A stretch of 7,853 bases of DNA from Tannerella sp. oral taxon 808 (GTDB lineage Bacteria; Bacteroidota; Bacteroidia; Bacteroidales; Tannerellaceae). The DNA lies in the NCBI GenBank assembly GCA_002890585.1, contig MIQB01000092.1, forward strand, positions 1-7,853, read 5' to 3'. A program made the position numbers and the translations under genes. Within the stretch, counting starts at the first letter, position 1; each line of letters opens with the position of its first letter. Shown here in pieces: positions 1-6,321 of the stretch. The notes under the pieces were generated by a model that ran no database searches, had not been told where the DNA came from, and worked only from the letters and a program-made list of their open reading frames with translations.

Positions 1-40
1 TTGCCCTGGGCTATCATCCAGCGGCCCTTCAGGCCGCACC
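1..40. repeat. Edge of a probable dispersed intergenic repeat with GC hairpin
   Basis: Bases 21-26 (GCGGCC) and 32-37 (GGCCGC) form a perfect 6-bp stem around a 5-nt loop, preceded by CCCTGGGCTAT. From memory, sequences of the type 'CCCTGGGCTAT...GCGCCC-TTTCA-GGGCGC' recur many times between genes in Bacteroidales genomes, so this is probably the right end of one copy cut by the window edge. The resemblance is recollection, not a search result. Bases 41-120, between this and the recO stop, show no gene; reading frames through them are a random extension of an antisense frame. Confidence 0.4.
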
Positions 41-120
41 GAATACCTCCATTTATTCGCAAACCATTTTTGTTCGACTATAAATCCGCGGGTGTAAGGT
101 CAAAATGGGGGCGATTCGCC

Positions 121-846
121 TTACTCAAACAGTGCTTGCAGCACCTCGAGCGACCGAAACTCGGGGAGGCCGGGCAGGTGGAGGCGATAGAAGTCGAGGA
201 TGTGTCCGATGATGGTGGCGCGCTCGGTGCGGGAGAAGGCGAAGAGCGACATGTTGGCGAAGGTCATGCGGGTGAGGCGGGCCATGACGCGGCTGTCGTC
301 GGGGCTGAGGTAGTGGCCGTGGAGGGGGACTTCGTCGGTGAAGATGCCATCCATCATGTCGAAGTAGCGGCCTTCGGCGTACGTCTCGCGGTTGGGGCGG
401 ATGCCGAGGTGGGTGGCGAGGCGGAAGAGGAAGGTGAGGTGGAAGTTGGCGATGCCGGCGTCGGCCGATTCGAGGTGGCGGACGGCGTCGAAGAGGAAGT
501 GGAAGAGGGGTGGGTCGGACTCTTTCTCGCGGATGACGCGGTAGAGCACTTCGGAGAGGAAGAGTGCTTCGGCGTTCTTCGCCGGGTGTGTCTGGAGGGC
601 GGCGGGGGTGGAGAGGGTGCGTGCTTCGCGGATGCGTTGCAGGTCGCGGTCGTTGCGGTGCTCTACCTCGAGCTCGAGGAGGGAGAGGGGCATGAGGAGT
701 GCCTGAGGGATGCCGCCTTTGCCGCGTCGGGCTGGGGTGACGATGTAGCCCATGCGTCCGAAGGCTTCGGTGTAGAGGGTGACGATGAGGTATTTCTCGC
801 CGTAGGGGAGGGTATGCAGGGCGATGGCGCGTGTCTTATGCAGCAT
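121..846 (-). CDS. recO: DNA repair protein RecO
   Basis: RecO is a recombination mediator that works with RecR to displace SSB and load RecA on gapped single-stranded DNA (RecF pathway), in the cytoplasm. The 241-residue product has the usual RecO length and layout: an N-terminal OB-fold opening with MLHKTRAIALHTLPYGEK and continuing through the basic YIVTPARRGKGG segment (about residues 34-46), then a helical C-terminal domain with the FLSEVLYRVI helix near 96-105. It contains no cysteine at all, so the four-Cys zinc finger seen in many RecO proteins is absent; I understand this to be usual in Bacteroidetes. The ATG at 846 lies 6 nt after the ispF stop, implying co-transcription and probably coupled translation. 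Translation ends at TAA (123-121). Identification is from overall family resemblance rather than catalytic residues. Confidence 0.9.
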   Translation of the reverse strand: MLHKTRAIALHTLPYGEKYLIVTLYTEAFGRMGYIVTPARRGKGGIPQALLMPLSLLELEVEHRNDRDLQRIREARTLSTPAALQTHPAKNAEALFLSEVLYRVIREKESDPPLFHFLFDAVRHLESADAGIANFHLTFLFRLATHLGIRPNRETYAEGRYFDMMDGIFTDEVPLHGHYLSPDDSRVMARLTRMTFANMSLFAFSRTERATIIGHILDFYRLHLPGLPEFRSLEVLQALFE

Positions 847-852
847 GATGGG

Positions 853-1332
853 TCATGCGGTGCGGGGGACGATGAGGGCGACGGCGTAGGCGGCGATGCC
901 TTCGCGGCGTCCGACGAAGCCCATGCGCTCGGAGGTGGTGGCTTTGATGGAGATGTCGGCCGTGGGGACGCCCATGACGCCAGCCATTGTGCGCTGCATG
1001 TCGGCGATGTGGGGGTTGAGCTTGGGCTGTTCGGCTACGACGGTGGCGTCGATGTTGCCGAGTTCGTAGCCCGCATCACGGAGGAGGGTCATGGTACGGG
1101 CGAGGAGGATCTTGCTGTCGATGCCGGCGTATTCGTCGGCGTTGTCGGGGAAGTGGTAGCCGATGTCGCGCAGCCCCGCAGCGCCGAGCAGGGCGTCGCA
1201 GATGGCGTGGATGAGTACGTCGGCGTCGCTATGGCCGAGGAGTCCGAGGGGGTGGTCGATGTGTACGCCGCCGATCCACAGCTCGCGGCCGGGGGCGAAG
1301 GCGTGAACATCATATCCGAAACCGATTCGCAT
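853..1332 (-). CDS. ispF: 2-C-methyl-D-erythritol 2,4-cyclodiphosphate synthase
   Basis: IspF converts CDP-methylerythritol 2-phosphate to the 2,4-cyclodiphosphate with release of CMP, the fifth step of the MEP isoprenoid pathway, as a cytoplasmic homotrimer. At 159 residues it is full length. The metal site is visible and numbered as in the E. coli enzyme: D8 and H10 in GYDVH, and H42 in DVLIHAICDALLGA. Also present are H34-S-D36 (GHSDAD), the DIGYHFPDN segment at 56-64, and the nucleotide-binding SIKATTSERMGF near 128-139. The ATG at 1332 gives the canonical MRIGFGYDVH start. It follows porV by 78 bp carrying a 13-bp dyad, and its TGA is 6 nt before recO, so ispF-recO is at least a bicistronic unit. 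No anomalies in key residues. Confidence 0.97.
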   Translation of the reverse strand: MRIGFGYDVHAFAPGRELWIGGVHIDHPLGLLGHSDADVLIHAICDALLGAAGLRDIGYHFPDNADEYAGIDSKILLARTMTLLRDAGYELGNIDATVVAEQPKLNPHIADMQRTMAGVMGVPTADISIKATTSERMGFVGRREGIAAYAVALIVPRTA

Positions 1333-1340
1333 GAGAGGTA

Positions 1341-1368
1341 ATTGTCAATTGATAATTATCAATGATTA
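1341..1368. repeat. AT-rich heptamer repeat with 16-bp palindrome
   Basis: Four imperfect 7-mers follow one another just upstream of ispF: ATTGTCA, ATTGATA, ATTATCA, ATGATTA. Bases 1348-1363 (ATTGATAATTATCAAT) are also a perfect 16-bp palindrome. AT-rich 7-bp repeats like this are, from memory, common between genes in Bacteroidales. No function is evident. Confidence 0.5.
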
Positions 1369-1405
1369 TCCGGATACCCGAATGACGCGTACCCGGATAA
1401 TCATT
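1361..1405 (-). terminator. 13-bp dyad between porV and ispF, possible processing or attenuating hairpin
   Basis: Arms AATGATTATCCGG (1361-1373) and CCGGATAATCATT (1393-1405) are perfect reverse complements with a 19-nt loop. The right arm begins 5 bases downstream of the porV stop. On the minus strand no T-tract follows the stem, so it is not a textbook intrinsic terminator. It could slow polymerase, protect the 3' end of the porV mRNA, or be an inert repeat. It may uncouple porV output from ispF-recO. Confidence 0.45.
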
Positions 1406-1410
1406 CACCA

Positions 1411-2580
1411 TTAATTGAACAGGCTCCGCAGGCCGTCCATATCGAAGGAGAGGGAGAAGCGGAGGGTTTGGTCGAGGGGGTTGCTCTGGACGGTGCTGAT
1501 GAGGTAGGCTGCGTCGAGGCGGAAGACGTTCATCTTGAAGCCGGCGCCGAGCGAGAAGTATTGGCGGTTGCCCTTGAGTTCGTTCTCGTAATAGTAGCCG
1601 CCGCGGACGAAGAACTGGTTGTTGTAGCTGTACTCGGCGCCGAGGGAGACGTTGACTTCCTTCAGCTCTTCGCTGAAGCCGTCGTTGGCGTCGGAGAAGG
1701 AGCGGAGGGCGGCCGAGAGGGAGTTCATCGACTTGTAATCATCCTTTCGTTTGGCGTAGTCTTCGTCCGACTCGCCGTCGCGCTTGATGGGCTCGGTGGG
1801 GACGAGGTATTTATTGAGGTCTAAGTAGACGCCGATCTGGTTGTATTCGTCGATGGGGTAGAGCAGGCCGGTGCCGATCTTGAGGTTGGCGGGGAGGAAC
1901 TGCTGGCGGTTGCCGCCGTCGAAGGAGACTTTGGTGCCGAGGTTGGAGACGTTGTAGCCGAAGCTCCAGAGGCTTTCGCTTTGGCCGAGGTAGACGTACT
2001 TCTCGAGGTAGCCGGAGACGTCGACCGAGACGGCGTTGGCGGGCTGCAGGTCTTGGTTGACGGAGGCGTTCATGTCAGACCGGATGTAGCGCAGGGCGAC
2101 GGCCATGGAGTAATTCTCGGAGAGCTTCATGCCGTAGCTTACGTCGAAGGCCATTTCGTAGGGGTGGAGGTTGGTGATCTGCTCGCCGCCGTAGTTGGAG
2201 ACGGGGATCTCGCCCAGTGAGAAGTAGCGCAGGGAGGCGCCGATGGCGGAGCGCTCGCCGGGCTTGTAGTAGCCCGAGGCGTAGGCCATGTAGACGTCCT
2301 TGACGAGCTTGCGGAGCCAGGGGGTGTAGGAGATGGCGACGCCGGCTTTGCTCTCCATGAAGGCGTATTTCGAGGCGTTCCAGTACTGGGAGTGGATGTC
2401 GGGCAGGGTGGAGGCGCCGATGTCGCCCATGCCGCCGCCGCGCGCGTCGGGGGCGATGGAGAGGGAGGGGATAGCCGTGTTGATGGGGCTGAATTGTTTG
2501 TACTTGTCTTGCGCCTGCAGCAGGGTCGCGGGCAGGAGCAGGGCCGGCAGCAGGCCGACGATTCTACGAAGGTTCTTCAT
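1411..2580 (-). CDS. porV: Type IX secretion system outer-membrane protein PorV (LptO-like)
   Basis: PorV is a FadL-like outer-membrane beta-barrel of the Bacteroidetes type IX secretion system; it collects CTD-tagged cargo emerging from the translocon and delivers it to the PorU sortase attachment complex. The 389-residue product is close to the length of Porphyromonas PorV. A signal peptide is clear: KNLRR, then a Leu/Ala-rich core, with likely cleavage after A23 (LLQA|QDKY). The N-terminal stretch near residues 31-70 (FSPINTAIPSLSIAPDARGGGMGD followed by QYWNASKYAF) is the family signature; the rest is alternating aromatic beta-strands ending in FN. The ATG at 2580 is the only start that retains the signal peptide. 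No porU lies next to it: upstream are repeats and then a GNAT gene. I found no consensus promoter directly upstream. PorQ or another PorV/PorQ-family member is the alternative, but the N-terminal signature favours PorV. Confidence 0.9.
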   Translation of the reverse strand: MKNLRRIVGLLPALLLPATLLQAQDKYKQFSPINTAIPSLSIAPDARGGGMGDIGASTLPDIHSQYWNASKYAFMESKAGVAISYTPWLRKLVKDVYMAYASGYYKPGERSAIGASLRYFSLGEIPVSNYGGEQITNLHPYEMAFDVSYGMKLSENYSMAVALRYIRSDMNASVNQDLQPANAVSVDVSGYLEKYVYLGQSESLWSFGYNVSNLGTKVSFDGGNRQQFLPANLKIGTGLLYPIDEYNQIGVYLDLNKYLVPTEPIKRDGESDEDYAKRKDDYKSMNSLSAALRSFSDANDGFSEELKEVNVSLGAEYSYNNQFFVRGGYYYENELKGNRQYFSLGAGFKMNVFRLDAAYLISTVQSNPLDQTLRFSLSFDMDGLRSLFN

Positions 2581-2590
2581 AAGAGGGGGA

Positions 2591-2646
2591 GTAGTTAATA
2601 GTTACGGGTTACGAGTTACGGGTTACAAGTGGCGAGTGACAAACGG
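2591..2646. repeat. Eight-unit heptamer repeat upstream of porV
   Basis: Eight successive 7-mers fill this stretch: GTAGTTA, ATAGTTA, CGGGTTA, CGAGTTA, CGGGTTA, CAAGTGG, CGAGTGA, CAAACGG. The consensus is roughly CGAGTTA with decay toward the right. It begins 11 bp upstream of the porV start, so it lies in the porV 5' untranslated region or promoter. Copy-number changes by slippage would alter that spacing. Bases 2647-2723, between this and the 42-bp array, show no clear feature apart from an A-rich run. Confidence 0.7.
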
Positions 2647-2723
2647 ATCTCACTCAAAAAAACAGCCCCTTTATAACTGCGAGGCTGAGGCATTATTGTA
2701 CAGGGGTGGTTTGCGAGGGAAAA

Positions 2724-3056
2724 GACACCGCGTCCCCTCGGGGGACAGGGTGTAATTTCAGGATGACACCGTCGTCCCCTCGGGGGACAGGGCGTAATTT
2801 CAGGCTTACACTGCCGTCCCCTCGGGGGACAGGGTGTAATTTCAGGATGACACTGCCGTCCCCTCAGGGGACAGGATGTAATTTCAGGATGACACCGCCG
2901 TCCCCTCAGGGGACAAGGATGTCATCGCAAAAAGAGTCCGTGTCCCCTGAGGGGACAGGGTGTAATTGCAGGCTGACACTGCCGTCCCCTGAGGGGACAC
3001 GGATGTCATCGCAAAAAGAGTCCGCGTCTCCTTGGGGAACAGGGTGTAATTGCAGG
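2724..3056. repeat. Eight-unit 42-bp palindrome-centred tandem array
   Basis: A 15-nt palindromic core, GTCCCC-NNN-GGGGAC, starts at 2732, 2774, 2816, 2858, 2900, 2942, 2984 and 3026, an exact 42-bp period. The central triplet is TCG in units 1-3, TCA in 4-5 and TGA in 6-7; unit 8 is degenerate (GTCTCC-TTG-GGGAAC). The 27-nt linkers are of two kinds. Type A, containing GTAATT(T/G)CAGG...GACAC, follows units 1-4 and 6, with a partial copy after 8. Type B, containing GGATGTCATCGCAAAAAGAG, follows units 5 and 7. Each core could fold as a 6-bp stem with a 3-nt loop. It occupies most of the 508 bp between the GNAT gene and porV. Because 42 is divisible by 3, stop-free frames run through it on both strands as 14-residue repeats (SPxGTG...), but nothing supports translation. 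Bases 3057-3088, up to the GNAT stop, are unremarkable. Confidence 0.95.
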
Positions 3057-3088
3057 AAAGCAGCTTCATCACGTTGGATGATTCTCGA

Positions 3089-3940
3089 CTAATCGAGCAT
3101 CAGCGCCATATGGAGCCGGTCGATGTCAGTGGCCGCGAGACGCGTGTCGAGCAGCGCGGCCAGTCCGTAAGGCTGCGCAGGTCGGTCGGGGTCGGGGGGG
3201 CGACGAATGCGGAGGTGCGTGGCGCCATGACGCATGGCGGCGGCGCGGAGGAGGGCAGGCTCGACCGATGCGTCAGTGGTGAGCAGCTCCTTGACGCGCA
3301 CCGCGCCACCCTCCTCAGGCGCCTCGAAGAGGAAGCCGACGGGCTGCGAACCCGCCCAGGCTGCGAGCACACTGCCGCCGTCAGCCTCACAATCCAGACG
3401 GATGGTGTCGAAGTCGCGCGCCGTGTGCAGGATGGTGCAGGGGCGGCGGCGTTGCAGGCGATTGAAGGCGGCGTAGAGGCGCGCGTCGGTGCAGGGCGCG
3501 ATGCGGATGTCAGGGGGCGCAGGGGGCAGGCTGTCAGTGGATATCCGTTCGTCGCAGGTCGGGATGGGGTGGACGTAGCCCAAGCGGGCGTAGACGTCGA
3601 AGAGCCACGGCTCGGCGGGGATGAGCATGGTGAGGGCGAAGCCTCTGCGGCGCATCGTGCGGAGGGCGCGACGCATGAGGGCCGTCATCAGACCCTGGCC
3701 GCGCGCCTCGGGGCGGGTGCTGACGCCGCAGATGTAGGCCGCGGGGAGTGTGCGATGGCCTACGCTGAGGCGATAGGGGACGATGTGGAGCATGGCCGCG
3801 AGGCATCCGTCTCGGGTGAGCGTGAGGGCATTCGCTGGGCGGTAGACGCGGGTGAAGAAGAGGCGGACGAAGGCGTCGGAATCGCCGAAGATGCCTTGCC
3901 AGAGGCGCATCATGGCAGGCAGGCGCGGGTCGCTGTTCAT
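3089..3940 (-). CDS. GNAT family N-acetyltransferase (Eis-like architecture)
   Basis: A cytoplasmic acetyltransferase of unknown substrate. The acetyl-CoA-binding motif A is at about residues 69-89, ICGVSTRPEARGQGLMTALM, with the pyrophosphate-binding R80-G-Q-G83 core, followed by MRRALRTMRRRGF (motif A helix) and the LIPAEPWLFDVYARLGY segment (106-122), which is typical of Eis/GNAT_9-like proteins. A further ~150 residues follow, as expected for a second GNAT-like plus SCP2-like C-terminal region; at 283 residues it is shorter than mycobacterial Eis. Its ATG overlaps the stop of the upstream DUF2156 gene in ATGA (3937-3940), so the two are translationally coupled and probably act in the same process. 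It ends at TAG (3091-3089), just before the 42-bp array. Substrate cannot be read from sequence. Confidence 0.85.
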   Translation of the reverse strand: MNSDPRLPAMMRLWQGIFGDSDAFVRLFFTRVYRPANALTLTRDGCLAAMLHIVPYRLSVGHRTLPAAYICGVSTRPEARGQGLMTALMRRALRTMRRRGFALTMLIPAEPWLFDVYARLGYVHPIPTCDERISTDSLPPAPPDIRIAPCTDARLYAAFNRLQRRRPCTILHTARDFDTIRLDCEADGGSVLAAWAGSQPVGFLFEAPEEGGAVRVKELLTTDASVEPALLRAAAMRHGATHLRIRRPPDPDRPAQPYGLAALLDTRLAATDIDRLHMALMLD

Positions 3941-4845
3941 CGGCGCTTCACGGCGCCGAACTTCTCCAGCAGCACGGCGGGGTTGTATGACAGTTTGGCC
4001 TGTCGGAGGCCGGGCAGCCCGAGGTCTTCCTCGCGGTTGATGTAGGTGTACGTCTCCGGGATGTGGGCGACGAACTCTTGGTTGATGACGCTGAAGATGC
4101 CCTCGTAGTTCGTGTCGGCCTTCTCCACATGTACGCCGAAGGTGGTGCGATTGATGGGCGATCCGTAGGTGAAGGCCACGATGCGGCCATCGATGACGAG
4201 GGCGCCACCGGTGAGCCCGAGCTCGTCGAAGTGGCGCAGGGCGAAGGCCATCGATCGGCGTTCGTTCGTCAGGTCGTCGGCGTTGTCGTCCGTCGTGTTG
4301 GCACGCATCCAGGTGCGTTCCAGCTCCATGCAGCAGGGCGCAGTCTCGGCCGTGAGGGGCACGTAGGTGTAGGTGTATTCCTTGCGGAAACGGTTGGCGT
4401 GGTTGCGCTTGGCTTGGAGTTTTTTGCCGCGTAGGGTGAGCAGCTCCTCGCGCAGGTAGATGTAATCGAAGTAATCACGGTCGGCCATGTAGGTGAACTC
4501 GTCGGGGCAGGCGGCTTCCAATTCCTGGCGCGCCTCGGGGGTGATGCCTAAGAGGAGGAGCGGGTGGCCGAAGCCGTGCGTGGCGTTGTTGTCGTCGAGT
4601 TTACGGACGGCTGCGCCCAGGTCGCCGTGGCCGATGGGGATCATGTAGGCCAGGCGTCGGCCTGCGTTTTCTTCGATGTAGAAGCGGATGCAGAGGAAGC
4701 CGTCGTCGATGGCAAACTCGCTGTCGTAGAGGAATCGCCAGCTGCACATGTTGGCGAAGGCGAAGTCGCAGTTGGAGTAGGGTGCGCTGAGGGTGAAGGC
4801 GGTGATCGCCTCGCGGTCGGCGATGGAGATGGGTTGGAAGGTCAT
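3937..4845 (-). CDS. DUF2156 / phosphatidylglycerol lysyltransferase C-domain-like protein
   Basis: A 302-residue stand-alone protein of the DUF2156 family, whose fold (duplicated GNAT-like) also forms the C-terminal aminoacyl-transfer domain of MprF/LPG synthases. Visible family signatures are SNCDFAFANMCSWRFLY (24-40), DYIYLREELLTLRGKKLQ (127-144) followed by AKRNHANRFRKEY (145-157), and the C-terminal YINREEDLGLPGLRQAKLSY (268-287) with LLEKFGAVKRR at the end. There are no membrane segments, unlike MprF, so it is likely cytoplasmic. Aminoacyl or acyl transfer is a family-level inference; the substrate is unknown. The ATG at 4845 follows a C-rich stretch with no Shine-Dalgarno sequence, normal for this phylum. 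The stop overlaps the GNAT start in ATGA. It sits 87 bp downstream of kbl, past a strong hairpin, so it may be separately transcribed. Confidence 0.85.
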   Translation of the reverse strand: MTFQPISIADREAITAFTLSAPYSNCDFAFANMCSWRFLYDSEFAIDDGFLCIRFYIEENAGRRLAYMIPIGHGDLGAAVRKLDDNNATHGFGHPLLLLGITPEARQELEAACPDEFTYMADRDYFDYIYLREELLTLRGKKLQAKRNHANRFRKEYTYTYVPLTAETAPCCMELERTWMRANTTDDNADDLTNERRSMAFALRHFDELGLTGGALVIDGRIVAFTYGSPINRTTFGVHVEKADTNYEGIFSVINQEFVAHIPETYTYINREEDLGLPGLRQAKLSYNPAVLLEKFGAVKRR

Positions 4846-4869
4846 GGGGGGGTATATAATAGGAAGGGA

Positions 4870-4905
4870 AACGCCGACCGGGCAGCGGTTTGTCCGATCG
4901 GCGTT
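4870..4905 (-). terminator. Long hairpin downstream of kbl
   Basis: AACGCCGA (4870-4877) pairs with TCGGCGTT (4898-4905). Past one mismatch, pairing continues for seven more positions including two G-U wobbles, leaving a 4-nt loop. On the minus strand it begins 27 bases after the kbl stop and is followed by TTTCCCTTCC, a weak T-tract. It is probably a terminator or 3' stabilising stem that limits read-through from kbl into the DUF2156-GNAT pair. Confidence 0.65.
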
Positions 4906-4932
4906 CGATAGGTTGGCTTGGTTGGTCTCTGT

Positions 4933-6123
4933 TTACTTGATTACGCCCAGCGTACGGCCGACTTTGATGAAGGCTGCGATGGCCTTGTCTAAATGTTCGC
5001 GCTCGTGGCCGGCGGAGAGCTGCACGCGGATGCGCGCCTGCCCCTTCGGCACGACGGGATAGTAGAAACCGGTCACATAGATGCCTTCGAGCTGCATCTC
5101 GCGGGCGAAGTCTTGCGAGAGCTTGGCGTCGTACAGCATCACGGCGCAGATGGCTGATTGCGTAGGCTTGATGTCGAAGCCGGCTTCTATCATGCGATCG
5201 CGGAAGTAGGTGACGTTGCGCGCCAGCCGCGTGTGCAGGTTGTCCGACTCGTCTAACATCTTGAACATCTCAATGCTCGCACCGACGATCGAGGGCGCCA
5301 CGGAGTTGGAGAAGAGGTACGGGCGCGAGCGCTGCCGCAGCATATCTACGATCTCCTTCCGCCCCGTGGTGAAGCCGCCCATCGCGCCGCCGAAGGCCTT
5401 GCCCAGCGTACCGGTGAAGATGTCGATGCGTCCGTAGAGGTTGAACTGCTCCGCTACGCCGCGTCCCGTCGGCCCAACGACGCCCGCGGAGTGCGACTCG
5501 TCGACCATCACCAACGCGTCGTAACGCTCGGCCAGGTCGCAGATCTGATCCATCGGCGCCACGTTGCCGTCCATCGAGAAGACGCCGTCCGTAGCGATCA
5601 CGCGGAAGCGACAGCCCGCGGCTTCCTTCAGGCAACGCTCCAAGTCGGCCATGTCCGCATTGGCGTAGCGGAAACGTTTGGCCTTGCAGAGGCGTACGCC
5701 GTCGATGATCGAGGCGTGGTTGAGTGCATCGGAGATGATGGCGTCCTGCTCGCCGAGGAGCGGCTCGAAGAGTCCGCCGTTAGCATCGAAGCAAGAGCCG
5801 TAGAGGATCGTGTCGTCCGTCCGGAAGAAGCGGGCGATGGCGGCCTCGAGGTCCTTGTGCATGTCCTGCGTACCGCAGATGAATCGCACGGACGACATGC
5901 CGAATCCGCGCTGTTGCATGGCGCGTGTGGCGGCCTCGATGAGGCGCGGATTGTCGGAGAGCCCTAAGTAGTTGTTGGCGCAGAAGTTCAGCACCTCCTC
6001 GCCATCGCCAACGCGGATGTCAGCGCGTTGCGGCGTCCGGATGATGCGTTCTTTTTTGAATAATCCTGCCGACTCGATGTCGGCCAGTTCCTGCTGGAGG
6101 AACGCTTGAAATTTTCCGTACAT
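4933..6123 (-). CDS. kbl: Glycine C-acetyltransferase (2-amino-3-ketobutyrate CoA ligase)
   Basis: A PLP enzyme of the alpha-oxoamine synthase family that cleaves 2-amino-3-ketobutyrate with CoA to glycine and acetyl-CoA, the second step of threonine catabolism; cytoplasmic homodimer. At 396 residues it is full length. Visible features are NFCANNYLGLSDNP (46-59), SSVRFICGTQ (77-86), H136 in DALNHASIIDG (ring stacking on PLP), D208 and H211 in VMVDESHSAG, the Schiff-base lysine K242 in TGTLGKAFGGA, and the C-terminal RIRVQLSAGH (364-373). Related family members (BioF, serine palmitoyltransferase, ALA synthase) share this fold; the strong match to KBL over the whole length and the divergent tdh partner decide the call. 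The ATG at 6123 gives the normal MYGKFQAFLQQEL N-terminus. Confidence 0.96.
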   Translation of the reverse strand: MYGKFQAFLQQELADIESAGLFKKERIIRTPQRADIRVGDGEEVLNFCANNYLGLSDNPRLIEAATRAMQQRGFGMSSVRFICGTQDMHKDLEAAIARFFRTDDTILYGSCFDANGGLFEPLLGEQDAIISDALNHASIIDGVRLCKAKRFRYANADMADLERCLKEAAGCRFRVIATDGVFSMDGNVAPMDQICDLAERYDALVMVDESHSAGVVGPTGRGVAEQFNLYGRIDIFTGTLGKAFGGAMGGFTTGRKEIVDMLRQRSRPYLFSNSVAPSIVGASIEMFKMLDESDNLHTRLARNVTYFRDRMIEAGFDIKPTQSAICAVMLYDAKLSQDFAREMQLEGIYVTGFYYPVVPKGQARIRVQLSAGHEREHLDKAIAAFIKVGRTLGVIK

Positions 6124-6156
6124 GACTTATGTGTTTACTATAAATGTTGGTGGGGG

Positions 6157-6164
6157 CAAAAGTA
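6157..6164 (-). promoter_or_regulatory. kbl promoter -7 element
   Basis: On the minus strand this reads TACTTTTG, an exact match to the Bacteroidetes -7 consensus TAnnTTTG, 33 bp upstream of the kbl ATG. No TTG is present at the usual -33 distance; that position is filled by the dyad at 6179-6196. The promoter is therefore supported by the -7 element only. Confidence 0.6.
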
Positions 6165-6178
6165 AGGGGAAGTGGTTA

Positions 6179-6196
6179 GCCCGATTAGGATCGGGC
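6179..6196. promoter_or_regulatory. GCCCGAT/ATCGGGC dyad over the kbl -33 region
   Basis: GCCCGAT (6179-6185) and ATCGGGC (6190-6196) are perfect reverse complements around TAGG. The dyad lies 14-31 bp upstream of the kbl -7 element, where the -33 contact would normally be. It could be an operator for a dimeric regulator, or just a small hairpin repeat. Function is inferred from position only. Confidence 0.35.
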
Positions 6197-6210
6197 GCAT
6201 CGGGTTGCAG

Positions 6211-6246
6211 CATCCGCCATTCGCTGATGCCTGTCTGCGGCGGATG
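6211..6246. repeat. 8-bp inverted repeat in the kbl-tdh intergenic region
   Basis: CATCCGCC (6211-6218) and GGCGGATG (6239-6246) are perfect reverse complements with a 20-nt loop, about 90-120 bp upstream of kbl. No T-tract follows on either strand. A role is not evident; nothing else is seen between 6247 and 6321. Confidence 0.35.
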
Positions 6247-6321
6247 ATCCGAGCGATTCGGGCTCCAGGTTGGGCCAAACTTTCCGGGCCTCAGAAGCTG
6301 TTTGGGTAGCTTCCGGCCTTG

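Noticed and set aside
41..120. Possible sigma70-like promoter (TTGACC...TATAGT) on the minus strand downstream of recO
   Set aside because: The spacing is 15 bp and it does not match the TAnnTTTG type seen elsewhere in the window; no gene start is visible before the window edge.
1..1341. 446-codon plus-strand open frame
   Set aside because: It is antisense to recO and ispF, which have clear family motifs; its Gly/Glu/Val/Asp-rich composition is what high-GC antisense reading produces.
2724..3056. CRISPR array, suggested by regular palindromic repeats and a degenerate last unit
   Set aside because: The repeated core is only 15 nt, the 27-nt linkers are near-copies of just two sequences rather than unique spacers, and there is no cas gene in the window.
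2706..3092. Repetitive 14-residue-repeat protein on the plus strand, with a partial open frame on the minus strand too
   Set aside because: A 42-bp period keeps any stop-free frame open on both strands automatically. The frame needs a GTG start with no promoter, has no non-repeat domain, and runs antisense into the end of the GNAT gene.
3080..3098. Short CTCGA/TCGAG hairpin at the GNAT stop as a terminator
   Set aside because: Only 5 bp with no T-tract on the minus strand; too weak to call.
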